This document shows, in pieces, positions 8,198 to 18,473 of a stretch of 64,000 nucleotides of DNA; the first letter of the stretch is position 1, and each line of letters begins with the position of its first letter. The DNA is from Paludibacteraceae bacterium (GTDB lineage: Bacteria; Bacteroidota; Bacteroidia; Bacteroidales; Paludibacteraceae), in the NCBI GenBank assembly GCA_017551025.1, contig JAFZNG010000014.1, positions 1-64,000 of the forward strand, in the 5' to 3' direction. The notes below the pieces were generated by a model, which was not told the DNA's origin, made no database searches, and saw only the letters and a list, made by a program, of their open reading frames with translations. The position numbers were made by a program, and so were the translations under genes.

Positions 8198-8202
8198 ATT
8201 TT

Positions 8203-8230
8203 GGTGTAGGGTGTAGGGTGTAGAGTGTAT
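8203..8230. repeat. Heptamer tract, 4 x GGTGTAG, between purF and the aminotransferase
   Basis: Three exact GGTGTAG units and one AGTGTAT fill the gap between the purF stop and the aminotransferase start. Confidence 0.9.
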
Positions 8231-9660
8231 TAAAGGGTGTGGGCGGAGGAGCCGTCAAAACAATGCGTACAGATCTTGCTGCGCGACAGACCGATAGCCC
8301 GTATCAGTGTCTCGAGTTTCGTAAAGCGGAGTGAATGCAGGCCAAACTTATCGGCGATACAGTTGACCATACGTTTATACTCCGGCGAATCGGTGACGGT
8401 ATAGGCCTTTACGCGTTCTTCATCGAGCGCTGCCTCTTCTCCCTCCAGTTCGGCAATCGTGCGTCGCGTGATCAGTTCCATGATCGACTTCGACTCCGAG
8501 AAATTGATAAACGGACAGCCGTACAGTAGCGGAGGACAGGCCACACGCATATGAATCTCTTTTGCCCCGCCGTCGAGCAGACAGCGGGTATTATCGCGCA
8601 ACTGGGTGCCACGCACGATAGAATCGTCACACAGCAGCACGCGGCGGTCACGCAAAATAGCGTTGTTCTGGATCAGTTTCATCTTAGCCACCAGGTTACG
8701 CATCGTCTGGTCGGTAGGCATGAACGAACGTGACCAGGTAGGCGTATACTTGGAAATAGCACGGCGGTAGGGCACATTATGGCCCTCGGAATAACCAATT
8801 GCCATACCGATGCCGGAGTCGGGTACGCCGCAGCAGCAATCTACCTCCGTATCGTCCTCCTTGCCCATCGCAAAACCGATATAATTGCGTACGTCCTCTA
8901 CGTTGCGCCCTTCGAATGAAGAAGTCGGGAAACCGTAGTACACCCAGAGGAACGAACATATCTGCATATGATCCGGCAGCGGTTCGGCTAGTTGCTCATA
9001 GCGGTCGGCATAGCATCGAACGATTTCTCCGGGTCCCAGGTCGCGCACCGTTGTATACCCCAGGTTGAAGAAAGCCGAGGGTTCGCTGGCGGCGCACATA
9101 GCGCCTTCTTTCTGACCGAGCAGAATAGGTGTACGTCCCCACAGGTCGCGGGCACAAACGATACCGTTTTCCGTCAGGAGCATGAGCGAGAGCGAACCCT
9201 TGATCTGCTCCTGGGCAAAACGAATACCCTCTTCGAGTGTCGGGCGCTGAATGATCATCAGTCCGATGAGTTCCGTAGGATTGACCTTGCCGGAGGAGAA
9301 CTCCGAGAGGTGCATGTTATGCGCCAGGGCACGACCGGCCAATTCGTCAAGATTGTCAATCTTACCTACCGTACTGAGTGCGAACCGTCCCAGATGGGAA
9401 TTAAACAGCAAGGGCTGCGCATCGGTATCGGAGATAATACCGATACCGGCATTACCGATAAACTTCGACAACTCCTCCTCCATCTTCGTGCGGAACGAAG
9501 CCTGAGAGATTGAGTGGATGGCTCGATTAAAATGACCCGACTCAGCATCGTAGGTGGCCATACCGCCACGATGCGATCCGAGATGAGAGAGATAATCGGT
9601 GCCGTAGAAAACATCCGTCACACAGGGATGCGAACTAATAGATCCAAAAAAACCAGCCAT
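8230..9660 (-). CDS. purF: Amidophosphoribosyltransferase-like protein with degenerate glutaminase site
   Basis: The 476-residue protein has the PurF build. The C-terminal phosphoribosyltransferase half is intact, with GVPDSGIGMAIGY and the PRPP loop VLLCDDSIVRGTQ, and the Fe-S type cysteines of the Bacillus class appear present (CSFLWVYYG, GCPFINF, CTHCFDG). The N-terminal Ntn amidotransferase half is not: it begins MAGFFGS where active enzymes have Met-Cys-Gly, and the HNGN and Arg of GHxRYAT motifs are replaced (TVGKIDN, GIGIISDTD). Family knowledge says Cys at position 2 is the nucleophile for glutamine, so this enzyme should use ammonia, take it from a partner, or have another role. It is the only PurF in the window and lies in the right place in the operon. 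Confidence 0.8.
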   Translation of the reverse strand: MAGFFGSISSHPCVTDVFYGTDYLSHLGSHRGGMATYDAESGHFNRAIHSISQASFRTKMEEELSKFIGNAGIGIISDTDAQPLLFNSHLGRFALSTVGKIDNLDELAGRALAHNMHLSEFSSGKVNPTELIGLMIIQRPTLEEGIRFAQEQIKGSLSLMLLTENGIVCARDLWGRTPILLGQKEGAMCAASEPSAFFNLGYTTVRDLGPGEIVRCYADRYEQLAEPLPDHMQICSFLWVYYGFPTSSFEGRNVEDVRNYIGFAMGKEDDTEVDCCCGVPDSGIGMAIGYSEGHNVPYRRAISKYTPTWSRSFMPTDQTMRNLVAKMKLIQNNAILRDRRVLLCDDSIVRGTQLRDNTRCLLDGGAKEIHMRVACPPLLYGCPFINFSESKSIMELITRRTIAELEGEEAALDEERVKAYTVTDSPEYKRMVNCIADKFGLHSLRFTKLETLIRAIGLSRSKICTHCFDGSSAHTL

Positions 9661-9706
9661 TTTTTTTATGTATCTTATTTATAACAGACTATACTTTCTT
9701 TTTTTC

Positions 9707-10651
9707 TTATTTATTCAGATACGCGAGCACGTTCTTTTCTATTCGTGCGGCCAGATCCGAGCTGTCCGTCTTAGCGAACTTGTCGCCCGTAATACCCTCG
9801 AACAGTTCCACGTAGCGATCCGTGATCGACTGTACGATAGCCGGGGTCATATCCGGCACTTGTTGGCCGGCCTTGCCCTGGAAGCCATTCTCCATGAGCC
9901 ACTCACGCACGAACTCCTTGGACAGTTGGCGCTGCGGTTCACCCGCCGCGAAGCGCTCCTCATAGCCCTCGGCATAGAAATAACGGCTCGAGTCGGGCGT
10001 ATGCACCTCGTCCATGAGCATGACTTGACCATGATAGTTGCCGAACTCGTACTTGGTATCCACGAGTAGCAGACCGTGCTGACGTGCGATCTCCTGTCCG
10101 CGGGCAAAGAGGGCTAAAGCGTACTGTTCCAGCAATTCGTACTCCTTCTCCGGCACCAGTCCGCGGGCGATAATCTGCTCGCGCGAGATATCCTCGTCGT
10201 GCGTACCGATCTCGGCTTTGGTAGTAGGGGTGATGATAGGCGTAGGGAACTGCTCGTTCTCACGCATACCATCCGGCAACTTAACACCGCATATCTCCCG
10301 TGCGCCGGCTTTATACGCACGCCATGCCGAACCGCACAAATACCCGCGAACAATCATCTCTACGGGATAACCCTCGCAACGATAACCGATCGAGACCATC
10401 GGGTCGGGCGTCGCCTGCAACCAGTTGGGCACTATATCGCGGGTGGCATTCAGAAACTTAGCCGCAATTTGATTCAAGATCTGTCCTTTATAGGGAATTC
10501 CCTCCGGCAGGATAACATCAAAGGCCGAGATACGGTCGGTAGCTACCATACAAAGCAGGTCCTCGCCGATGAAATAGACATCACGTACCTTGCCGTGATA
10601 CACACCGGTCTGACCGGGAAACGAGAAATTAGTGGCTGTTAGCGCTTTCAT
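9707..10651 (-). CDS. purC: Phosphoribosylaminoimidazole-succinocarboxamide synthase
   Basis: PurC (SAICAR synthetase) joins aspartate to CAIR using ATP. The 314-residue chain, the longer form of the family, shows YHGKVRDVY near the start, the [10 protein letters not shown] motif, [18 protein letters not shown] and the late LVDTKYEFG. It lies 46 bp before purF; the gap is AT-rich with no clear signal. The upstream gap to carB holds a heptamer tract. Confidence 0.95.
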   Translation of the reverse strand: MKALTATNFSFPGQTGVYHGKVRDVYFIGEDLLCMVATDRISAFDVILPEGIPYKGQILNQIAAKFLNATRDIVPNWLQATPDPMVSIGYRCEGYPVEMIVRGYLCGSAWRAYKAGAREICGVKLPDGMRENEQFPTPIITPTTKAEIGTHDEDISREQIIARGLVPEKEYELLEQYALALFARGQEIARQHGLLLVDTKYEFGNYHGQVMLMDEVHTPDSSRYFYAEGYEERFAAGEPQRQLSKEFVREWLMENGFQGKAGQQVPDMTPAIVQSITDRYVELFEGITGDKFAKTDSSDLAARIEKNVLAYLNK

Positions 10652-10655
10652 ATAT

Positions 10656-10690
10656 AATGGTTAATGGTTATTGGTTAATGGTTAATGTTA
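10656..10690. repeat. Heptamer tract, 5 x AATGGTT, between carB and purC
   Basis: AATGGTT, AATGGTT, ATTGGTT, AATGGTT, AATGTTA on the plus strand; the last unit covers the carB stop codon. Confidence 0.85.
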
Positions 10691-13600
10691 TTTATATTCG
10701 CTCCATTCGCGGATGGCGAGGGAGTCGAGCGGTACGTCCAGGAAGGCATTGATAAAGGCCTCTGCCAAACGTGCGTTGGTCAGGAGCGGGATATTCAGGT
10801 CCACGGCCGTACGGCGCATGCGATAGTAACTGTCATGCACCGAATCGGCCAGCGTATCTACCGGAATACCGACGAAGAGTTCGATCTGCTTGTTGTGCAT
10901 GAGGTTGGATACAATCGGTTGCTTGAGTTGTCCGAACTCATCCATGTGTTCCTTCTTATAGACGCGTATATTGGGTACGCCGAGTCCGTTCAGGTACTCG
11001 CTCGTACCACCGGTAGCATAGATGGTATATCCGCGCTCTACGAGTCGCTTGATAGTATCCAGCAGGTGGGCACGCTGTTTCGGTCCGCCGATAGCGAAGA
11101 GGATATTCTTCTTAGGAATACGCATACCTACCGAAAGCATCGATTTGAGCAGGGCACAGTTGGCATCCTCGCCCAAGCAGCCTACCTCACCCGTAGAAGC
11201 CATATCTACACCCAGGATAGGATCGGCATTCTGCAGGCGGTTGAAAGAGAATTGCGAAGCCTTAACGCCTACGTAGTCGAAGTCGAAGAGCGACTTATGC
11301 GGACGCTCGATAGGTAGGTCGAGCATAATACGTGTGGCCAGGTCGATAAGATTGATCTTGAGCACCTTGCTCACAAACGGGAACGAACGCGAGGCACGGA
11401 GGTTACACTCGATGACCTTGATCTCATTCTCGCGGGCGAGGTACTGGATATTGAACGGTCCGGATATATTCAGTTCGCGTGCGATCTGTCCGGAGATACG
11501 CTTGATACGGCGTACGGTCTCCACGTATAGTTTCTGGGCGGGGAACATGATGGTCGCATCACCCGAATGGACGCCCGCAAACTCGACATGCTCCGAGATA
11601 GCGTAGGCTATGATCTCACCATTGCGCGCTACCGCATCCATCTCGACCTCCTTGGTGTTGGTCATAAACTTGGAGATCACCACCGGGTGTTCCTTAGAGA
11701 CCTTGGCGGCCAATTGCAGGAACTTATGGAGTTGCTCCTCGTTAGAGCATACATTCATCGCCGCGCCCGAGAGGACGTACGACGGACGCACCAGCACAGG
11801 ATATCCGACACGATTGACGAATTTCTCTACGTCGTCCATGGAACTGAGGGCACTCCATTCCGGTTGGTCCACGCCGATACGGTCGAGCATAGCGGAGAAC
11901 TTATCACGGTCCTCGGCGTTGTCGATCGACTTGGCCGAAGTACCGAGGATAGGTACCTGCTGGGCGTCGAGTTTGATAGCCAGGTTATTCGGTATCTGTC
12001 CACCCGTAGAGACGATGACACCATGCGGATTCTCCAGTTCGATGATATCCATGACGCGCTCGAAGGTCAGTTCATCGAAATAGAGGCGATCGCATACGTC
12101 GTAATCCGTAGAGACGGTCTCGGGATTGTAATTGATCATGACAGAGCGGAATCCGTTGTTGCGGATCGTATTCAGTGCTTGTACGCCGCACCAGTCAAAC
12201 TCGACGGACGAACCGATACGATACGCACCCGAACCAAGTACGATGATCGACTTGTGGTCGCCGGTATACTGAAGGTCGTTGCGTGTACCACTATAGGTCA
12301 GGTACAGATAGTTGGTCTGGGCAGGGAACTCACCCGCCAGCGTATCGATCTGCTTGACGACAGGCAGTACGCCCATTTGTTTGCGGTAAGCCCGCATGCG
12401 TAGTACGGCCTGATCCATCGGCATCGACTGACCCAGACCGACGGCGCGTGCTATCTGGAAGTCGGAGAAGCCGAGTTGCTTGGCGCGCAACAAGAGATCG
12501 TGATCGAGTTGTTCTAATCCGGTCAGTTGCTTGAGTTGGGCATCCAATTGGATGATATGCTCCAATCGCTGGAGGAACCAGTTATCAATCTTGGTGAGGG
12601 CATGTATCCGCTCTACGCTATAGCCCTCGTACATCGCCTGGGCGATGGCAAAGATGCGCTTGTCGGTAGGTGCTTTGAGTGCGGCTTCCAAGTCATCAAC
12701 GCGCAGGTCCTTATTCTCAGTGAAGCCATGCATGCCTTGTCCGATCATACGCAAACCTTTCTGGATCGCATCCTCGAAGGTGCGACCGATAGCCATCACC
12801 TCGCCTACGGACTTCATCGAACTGCCCAGTTCGCGATTCACACCGCGGAACTTACCCAGATCCCAACGCGGGATCTTACATACGACATAGTCGAGTGCGG
12901 GTTCAAAGAAAGCCGAGGTGGACTGCGTTACGGAATTCTTTAGTTCGAACAGGCCGTAACCCAGGCCCAGCTTGGCTGCCACGAAAGCCAGGGGATAACC
13001 CGTAGCCTTGGACGCCAGGGCCGATGAACGACTCAGGCGGGCATTCACCTCGATGACACGATAGTCTTCCGATTCGGGATCAAAGGCATACTGTACGTTA
13101 CACTCACCCACGATACCCAAATGACGGATGATGCGGATAGCCAGTGCGCGCAGTTTATGGTACTCGGCATTGGTCAGGGTTTGCGACGGTGCGATGACGA
13201 TCGACTCACCGGTATGAATACCCAGCGGGTCGAAATTCTCCATGTTGCAGACCGTGATACAATTGTCGTAGCGGTCGCGCACCACCTCATATTCTATCTC
13301 TTTCCATCCTTTGAGCGATTTCTCCACCAGTACTTGCGGCGAGAAAGAGAACGCTTTCTCTACCATGGTATTCAGTTCCTGCTCGTTGTCGCAGAAACCC
13401 GAACCCAGACCGCCCAGGGCATAAGCCGCACGGATGATTACCGGATAACCCAGTTCGGCCGCCGCACGACGCGCCTCATCGGCCGTCTCACAGGCCTCGG
13501 ACTTGATGGTCTTGACATCGATCTGATCCAGTTGGCGCACAAACCGTTCGCGGTCCTCGGTATTGATAATCGTCTCTACCGGTGTACCCAGTACCTGTAC

Positions 13601-13933
13601 ATGATACTTTTCCAGCACCCCTGAGCGGAACAGCTCTACGCCGCAGTTCAGGGCCGTCTGACCGCCGAATGAAAGCAGGATACCGTCCGGACGCTCTTTC
13701 TCGATGAGTCGCTCTACGAAATAAGGCGTCACCGGCAGGAAGTAGATATGATCCGCCACGCCTTCGGAGGTCTGAACGGTGGCAATATTCGGATTGATCA
13801 GCACGGTCTCTATACCCTCTTCGCGTAGGGCTTTGAGAGCCTGGGAACCGGAATAATCAAACTCGCCTGCCTCGCCGATCTTCAGTGCACCCGAACCGAG
13901 CACCAAGACTTTATGTATATTCTCAAATTTCAT
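10688..13933 (-). CDS. carB: Carbamoyl-phosphate synthase large chain
   Basis: The 1081-residue chain has the usual two homologous ATP-grasp halves: KVLVLGSGALKIGEAGEFDYSG opens the first and SIIVLGSGAYRIGSSVEFDW the second, followed by an MGS-like regulatory domain (IYATGGTSEYL). It makes carbamoyl phosphate from ammonia, bicarbonate and two ATP, with ammonia channelled from CarA. carA is directly upstream (10-bp gap), so the pair is co-translated. In this position carbamoyl phosphate feeds PyrB of the same operon and, if arginine genes exist elsewhere, arginine. Length and motifs are normal. Confidence 0.97.
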   Translation of the reverse strand: MKFENIHKVLVLGSGALKIGEAGEFDYSGSQALKALREEGIETVLINPNIATVQTSEGVADHIYFLPVTPYFVERLIEKERPDGILLSFGGQTALNCGVELFRSGVLEKYHVQVLGTPVETIINTEDRERFVRQLDQIDVKTIKSEACETADEARRAAAELGYPVIIRAAYALGGLGSGFCDNEQELNTMVEKAFSFSPQVLVEKSLKGWKEIEYEVVRDRYDNCITVCNMENFDPLGIHTGESIVIAPSQTLTNAEYHKLRALAIRIIRHLGIVGECNVQYAFDPESEDYRVIEVNARLSRSSALASKATGYPLAFVAAKLGLGYGLFELKNSVTQSTSAFFEPALDYVVCKIPRWDLGKFRGVNRELGSSMKSVGEVMAIGRTFEDAIQKGLRMIGQGMHGFTENKDLRVDDLEAALKAPTDKRIFAIAQAMYEGYSVERIHALTKIDNWFLQRLEHIIQLDAQLKQLTGLEQLDHDLLLRAKQLGFSDFQIARAVGLGQSMPMDQAVLRMRAYRKQMGVLPVVKQIDTLAGEFPAQTNYLYLTYSGTRNDLQYTGDHKSIIVLGSGAYRIGSSVEFDWCGVQALNTIRNNGFRSVMINYNPETVSTDYDVCDRLYFDELTFERVMDIIELENPHGVIVSTGGQIPNNLAIKLDAQQVPILGTSAKSIDNAEDRDKFSAMLDRIGVDQPEWSALSSMDDVEKFVNRVGYPVLVRPSYVLSGAAMNVCSNEEQLHKFLQLAAKVSKEHPVVISKFMTNTKEVEMDAVARNGEIIAYAISEHVEFAGVHSGDATIMFPAQKLYVETVRRIKRISGQIARELNISGPFNIQYLARENEIKVIECNLRASRSFPFVSKVLKINLIDLATRIMLDLPIERPHKSLFDFDYVGVKASQFSFNRLQNADPILGVDMASTGEVGCLGEDANCALLKSMLSVGMRIPKKNILFAIGGPKQRAHLLDTIKRLVERGYTIYATGGTSEYLNGLGVPNIRVYKKEHMDEFGQLKQPIVSNLMHNKQIELFVGIPVDTLADSVHDSYYRMRRTAVDLNIPLLTNARLAEAFINAFLDVPLDSLAIREWSEYK

Positions 13934-13943
13934 GTCTCTTGGA

Positions 13944-15020
13944 TTATTGATTTAGAAGCTTCACAAACTCATCAAACAGAAACTCGGTATCCACCGGTCC
14001 GGAACAAGCCTCGGGGTGGAATTGCGCCGAGAACCAGGGTTCGGAGATATGACGAATACCTTCGTTGGAGCCGTCGTTCATATTCACAAACAAGGGTTGC
14101 CAGTCTTTGGGCAGCGTCGCCGCATCCACCGCATAACCGTGGTTCTGCGAGGTGATGAAGCAGCGGTCGGTACCTACCATACGTACCGGCTGGTTGTGGG
14201 AACGATGCCCGTAGGGCAGTTTATAAATCGTTGCGCCAGCGGCTTTACCCAAGAGCTGATTACCCATACAAATACCGGCAATCGGTTTATGGGTCTGCAT
14301 ATAGGTGCGGATATGATTTACCAGCACCTGGCAGGTATCCGGATTACCGGGACCGTTGGAGAGGAACAGGCCGTCCGCCTCGATGGTATTGAAGTCATAG
14401 TCCCAAGGCACACGTATCACCTCCAGGTCGCGGTGGATCAGGCAACGAAGGATATTATGCTTCACGCCGCAGTCCACGAGGATGACTTTCTTCTTGCCCC
14501 CTTGGTTATACCGCATTACCTGTTTGCAGGACACTTCTGCCACGAAGTTCACGTCCTCGTACTGCGCCTCAGGAGCCGGTGCACAACCCTCAATCTCGAT
14601 CGAACCCATCATGACGCCATGCTCGCGCAGCAACATGGTCAGCGCACGCGTGTCGATGCCCGTAATACCGGGTACGTTCTCCCGCTTAAGCCAATCGGCC
14701 AGGGTTTCCTTCGCATTCCAATGGCTGTACTCGCCGCTGTATTCGCTGCAGATAATTGCCCGTGCATAGATACGGTCCGACTCCATGAAGGTAGCCAGTC
14801 CGTCCTCGCGGAACGAGAACTCGGGTACACCGTAGTTGCCTACCAGCGGGAAGGTAAGGGTCATCAACTGACCGGCATAACTGGGATCGGTAAGTGATTC
14901 GGGATACCCCACCATAGCGGTATTGAACACCACCTCGCCGCTCACCGGCACATCCGCACCGAAGCTGTAGCCTTCGAAGCAGGTGCCGTCACTTAAACGC
15001 AAGATTGCTTTTTTTCTCAT
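13944..15020 (-). CDS. carA: Carbamoyl-phosphate synthase small chain
   Basis: Class I glutamine amidotransferase that feeds ammonia to CarB. The N-terminal domain has GEVVFNTAMVGYPESLTDPSY; the amidotransferase has FLSNGPGNP, nucleophile Cys in GICMGNQLLG (Asn where most have His) and HPEA near the end. I took the ATG at 15020, whose ATGA overlaps the purA stop (358 residues); an ATG two codons earlier at 15026 is also possible. Confidence 0.95.
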   Translation of the reverse strand: MRKKAILRLSDGTCFEGYSFGADVPVSGEVVFNTAMVGYPESLTDPSYAGQLMTLTFPLVGNYGVPEFSFREDGLATFMESDRIYARAIICSEYSGEYSHWNAKETLADWLKRENVPGITGIDTRALTMLLREHGVMMGSIEIEGCAPAPEAQYEDVNFVAEVSCKQVMRYNQGGKKKVILVDCGVKHNILRCLIHRDLEVIRVPWDYDFNTIEADGLFLSNGPGNPDTCQVLVNHIRTYMQTHKPIAGICMGNQLLGKAAGATIYKLPYGHRSHNQPVRMVGTDRCFITSQNHGYAVDAATLPKDWQPLFVNMNDGSNEGIRHISEPWFSAQFHPEACSGPVDTEFLFDEFVKLLNQ

Positions 15021-16315
15021 CTCCATATAGTTGCTTCGCGATCAGGTCCCACAGAAATAATCCGGATAGGAGTGCCTAATTCGCGTTCCAAGAAATTCAC
15101 ATAATCGATAAATGCCTGCGGCAAGTCCTCCTGCTTGGTACAATGCGTGAGGTCGGTTTGCCAGCCGGGCAGTTCCTGATAGACGGGTTCTACTTTCTCG
15201 TCGAGCGAGAACGGGAAATCACGGGTCAGTTCGCCATTGATACGATACGCGGTACATGCCTTGATAACCGGGAAGGTGTCCAAAACATCGGATTTCATCA
15301 TCAGCAGTTGTGTCACGCCGTTGAGCATGATGGTATAACGGAGTGCGACGAGGTCGATCCATCCGCAGCGACGTTCACGTCCGGTAACGGCGCCGTATTC
15401 ATGGCCGATATCGCGCATCTTCTTACCCGTCTCGTCAAACAGTTCGGTAGGGAACGGACCGGCACCTACGCGGGTGCAGTAGGCCTTGAAGATACCGTAT
15501 ACTTCGCCGATACGACTAGGAGCCAGACCAAGACCGGTGCATGCGCCTGCACAGACGGTGTTGCTCGAGGTAACGAAAGGATACGAACCGAAATCAATGT
15601 CCAAGAGTGATCCCTGTGCTCCTTCGCAAAGAAGCGACTGACCGGCGGCCAAGGATTGATTCACGAAATGCTCGCTATCGATCAGTCTAAACCCGCGCAG
15701 ATAGTCGATACTCTGCATCCACTCCTGCTCCAGTGCTTCCAGTCCGTCGAGCGATACGGGTGCACCGCCATTCGCCACGGCGGTGGCGTTAAGGGCTTGA
15801 ATCATATCGATATGACGGTTACGGGCACGGGTATATTTCTCGGCGAAGTTATCGGCGATATCCCCTACGCGCAAGCCGTGACGACTAACTTTATCGGTAT
15901 AGGTCGGACCGATGCCTTTGCCGGTCGTACCGATCTTAGCTTTGCCTTTGGCCGCTTCGTTGGCCTGGTCGAGCAGTCGATGGGTCGGCAAAATCAGGTG
16001 GGCCTTGCGCGAGATATAGAGCCGCTCGCGCAGGTTATGACCGGACCCGGCCAATTCCTCTGCTTCTTTTTGAAACAGGATCGGGTCCAGCACTACGCCA
16101 TTACCGATCAGGTTGACTTTGCCCCCCTGGAAGATACCGGACGGAATGCTGCGGAGCACGTATTTCTGGCCTTCAAACTCCAGGGTGTGACCGGCATTCG
16201 GGCCACCCTGAAAACGTGCTACCATATCATATTTGGGCGTCAAGACATCTACCATTTTGCCTTTGCCCTCATCGCCCCATTGGAGTCCTAAAAGGATATC
16301 TGCTTTTTTTGTCAT
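15017..16315 (-). CDS. purA: Adenylosuccinate synthetase
   Basis: PurA links IMP and aspartate with GTP, the first step to AMP. The 432-residue protein starts with the P-loop region [15 protein letters not shown] and has [16 protein letters not shown] and the GRERRCGW segment. Spacing is typical of the operon: 4-bp overlaps on both sides (carA start and purB stop). Confidence 0.97.
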   Translation of the reverse strand: MTKKADILLGLQWGDEGKGKMVDVLTPKYDMVARFQGGPNAGHTLEFEGQKYVLRSIPSGIFQGGKVNLIGNGVVLDPILFQKEAEELAGSGHNLRERLYISRKAHLILPTHRLLDQANEAAKGKAKIGTTGKGIGPTYTDKVSRHGLRVGDIADNFAEKYTRARNRHIDMIQALNATAVANGGAPVSLDGLEALEQEWMQSIDYLRGFRLIDSEHFVNQSLAAGQSLLCEGAQGSLLDIDFGSYPFVTSSNTVCAGACTGLGLAPSRIGEVYGIFKAYCTRVGAGPFPTELFDETGKKMRDIGHEYGAVTGRERRCGWIDLVALRYTIMLNGVTQLLMMKSDVLDTFPVIKACTAYRINGELTRDFPFSLDEKVEPVYQELPGWQTDLTHCTKQEDLPQAFIDYVNFLERELGTPIRIISVGPDREATIWR

Positions 16316-17604
16316 ATTCCTAATTGATTAAATATATAATCGACATTTTTCATGTAGTAGTCAAGCGTGAAGCAACTGTCAATCTCTTCTGCAGACAGGT
16401 ACTTCATCACTTCCGGCGTCTGCTTGAGCAGTTCTTGCATCTCGCCGCCTTCCATCAGCGTGCGCATCGCTACCGGTTGCACCAGGTCGTAAGCCTGCTC
16501 ACGCACCAAGCCTTTTTCGATAAGTGCATTCATCACGCGCTGGGCAAAGATCGCACCGTGGGTCAGACCGATATTATGCAACATATTCTCGGGATACACC
16601 ACAAGGTTTTTCAGGATATTCATCAGACGCGCCAGCATATAATCCAAGAGCATCGTCGCATCGGGCAGTACGATACGCTCGGTAGAGGAATGTGAGATAT
16701 CCCGCTCGTGCCAGAGGGCGATATTCTCGGAGGCGGTGCACATATAGCCTCGCATCACACGGGCACAACCGCATATATTCTCCGAGGAGATCGGGTTACG
16801 CTTATGCGGCATAGCGGACGAACCTTTCTGGCCTTTGCGGAAGGCTTCTTCCACTTCGCGTACCTCTTGGCGCTGCATGTTACGGATCTCCAGAGCGATT
16901 TGCTCGAGCGAACCTGCGATAGTAGCCAGGGTGGAGAGATAGAAGGCGTGGCGGTCACGTCCGAGCACTTGCGTGGCAATCTTAGCCGACTCGATACCGA
17001 GGTGGTCACAAACGTACTGTTGGATGAACGGCGGAATATTGGCATAGTTGCCCACCGCACCGGACAGTTTACCGGCTTCTACGCCTCTGGCCGCCAACTC
17101 GAAACGTTCTATGTTGCGCTGCATCGTAGCGTACCAAAGGGCCCATTTGAGACCGAAAGAGGTTACATCGGCGTGCATGCCGTGCGTACGACCGATAACG
17201 GGCGTAAATTTGAATTCATTGGCACGTTTGCGGAGTACGGCCAGGAATTGCTGCAGGTCGTCACGCAGAATGGTATTGGCTTGGCGGAGCAGATAGCCGT
17301 TGGCAGTATCGACTACATCGGTGGAGGTCAGTCCGTAATGCACCCATTTGCGCTCTTCGCCGAGCGATTCGCTTACGGTGCGAGTGAAAGCGACAACATC
17401 ATGGCGGGTGATCTCCTCGATCTCATGGATGCGATCGACGCTGAACGTGGCTTTCTGACGCAGTTTTTGGACGTCCTCTTTGGGTACAACACCTAATTCC
17501 GACCATGCCTCAGCGGCGAGAATCTCGACCTCCAGATAGGCTTGGAACTTGTTTTGCTCTGTCCATATATTGCGCATGGCAGCGCGGGAATAACGATCTA
17601 TCAT
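16312..17604 (-). CDS. purB: Adenylosuccinate lyase
   Basis: PurB removes fumarate from SAICAR and from adenylosuccinate, so it serves both IMP and AMP synthesis. The 430-residue sequence begins [14 protein letters not shown] and carries [20 protein letters not shown], a TFGRTHG-type site ([16 protein letters not shown]) and the fumarase-superfamily signature [11 protein letters not shown] near residue 255. It overlaps purA by 4 bp. The upstream gap to folD is filled by a heptamer tract. Confidence 0.97.
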   Translation of the reverse strand: MIDRYSRAAMRNIWTEQNKFQAYLEVEILAAEAWSELGVVPKEDVQKLRQKATFSVDRIHEIEEITRHDVVAFTRTVSESLGEERKWVHYGLTSTDVVDTANGYLLRQANTILRDDLQQFLAVLRKRANEFKFTPVIGRTHGMHADVTSFGLKWALWYATMQRNIERFELAARGVEAGKLSGAVGNYANIPPFIQQYVCDHLGIESAKIATQVLGRDRHAFYLSTLATIAGSLEQIALEIRNMQRQEVREVEEAFRKGQKGSSAMPHKRNPISSENICGCARVMRGYMCTASENIALWHERDISHSSTERIVLPDATMLLDYMLARLMNILKNLVVYPENMLHNIGLTHGAIFAQRVMNALIEKGLVREQAYDLVQPVAMRTLMEGGEMQELLKQTPEVMKYLSAEEIDSCFTLDYYMKNVDYIFNQLGI

Positions 17605-17608
17605 TTGT

Positions 17609-17636
17609 ATTGGTGATTGGTGATTGGTTATTGGTT
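17609..17636. repeat. Heptamer tract, 4 x ATTGGTG, over the folD stop
   Basis: ATTGGTG, ATTGGTG, ATTGGTT, ATTGGTT on the plus strand. The tract runs into the 3' end of folD, supplying its last codons (Asn-Gln-stop) on the minus strand. Confidence 0.9.
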
Positions 17637-18473
17637 TCGATGCATAAAGCAGTTGACGGTATTGCGCATGAGCATCGCAATCGTCATCGGTCCTACGCCA
17701 CCCGGTACGGGCGTGATAGCACCGGCGATAGGGGCTACGGACTGGTAGTCAACGTCGCCGGCGAGCGTGCCATCCGGGAGACGGTTGATACCGACGTCTA
17801 TGACGGTAGCACCGGGTTTGACCATGTCGGCCGTGATGAAATGCGGACGACCGACAGCTACAACCAAGATATCCGCCTCGCGGCATACGGCCGCCAAGTC
17901 GGCGGTACGGCTATGGGCTATCGTGACGGTGCAATTCTTATCGAGCAGGAGTTTGGCGATCGGTTTGCCAACGATATTGCTGCGTCCGACAACGACGGCT
18001 CGTCGTCCCTCCAGCGGCGTGCCTACTTGTTCGAGCAAGGCCATGATACCCAGCGGTGTGCAGGGAACAATGGTGGGCTGGTTAAGCCAGAGACGGGCTA
18101 CGTTGGTAGGATGAAAACCATCGACGTCTTTCTCGGGGGAGATTGTCTCGATGACGCGTTGCGAGTCGATATGCTTAGGCAGGGGTAACTGCACCAATAG
18201 ACCATCTACTGCATCGTTATTATTGCGTTCCTGAATGACACGCAGTAATTCCTCTTGGGAAGTTGTTTCGGGCAGTTGAATCAGTTCACCATCAAAACCG
18301 CAGTATTCAGTAGCTTTGATTTTACTTCTCACGTACGACATACTGGCAGGATTCTCACCTACAATGATTACATCCAGACACGGTTTGCGTCCGTACTGAG
18401 CAGAAAGTTCTGTCACTTGTTGGCGCAGCTCTTCTTTGAACTGCTGTGCTATTTGTTTACCGTCGATTATCAT
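17628..18473 (-). CDS. folD: Methylenetetrahydrofolate dehydrogenase / cyclohydrolase
   Basis: FolD makes 10-formyl-tetrahydrofolate, the one-carbon donor of PurN and PurH in the same operon. Signatures: [16 protein letters not shown] near residue 50, [15 protein letters not shown], and the NADP site [24 protein letters not shown] near the end. The ATG at 18473 overlaps the purD stop as ATGA; an earlier in-frame ATG at 18482 would add three residues. Its last residues are written by the heptamer tract at 17609-17636, past the conserved fold. Confidence 0.95.
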   Translation of the reverse strand: MIIDGKQIAQQFKEELRQQVTELSAQYGRKPCLDVIIVGENPASMSYVRSKIKATEYCGFDGELIQLPETTSQEELLRVIQERNNNDAVDGLLVQLPLPKHIDSQRVIETISPEKDVDGFHPTNVARLWLNQPTIVPCTPLGIMALLEQVGTPLEGRRAVVVGRSNIVGKPIAKLLLDKNCTVTIAHSRTADLAAVCREADILVVAVGRPHFITADMVKPGATVIDVGINRLPDGTLAGDVDYQSVAPIAGAITPVPGGVGPMTIAMLMRNTVNCFMHRNQ

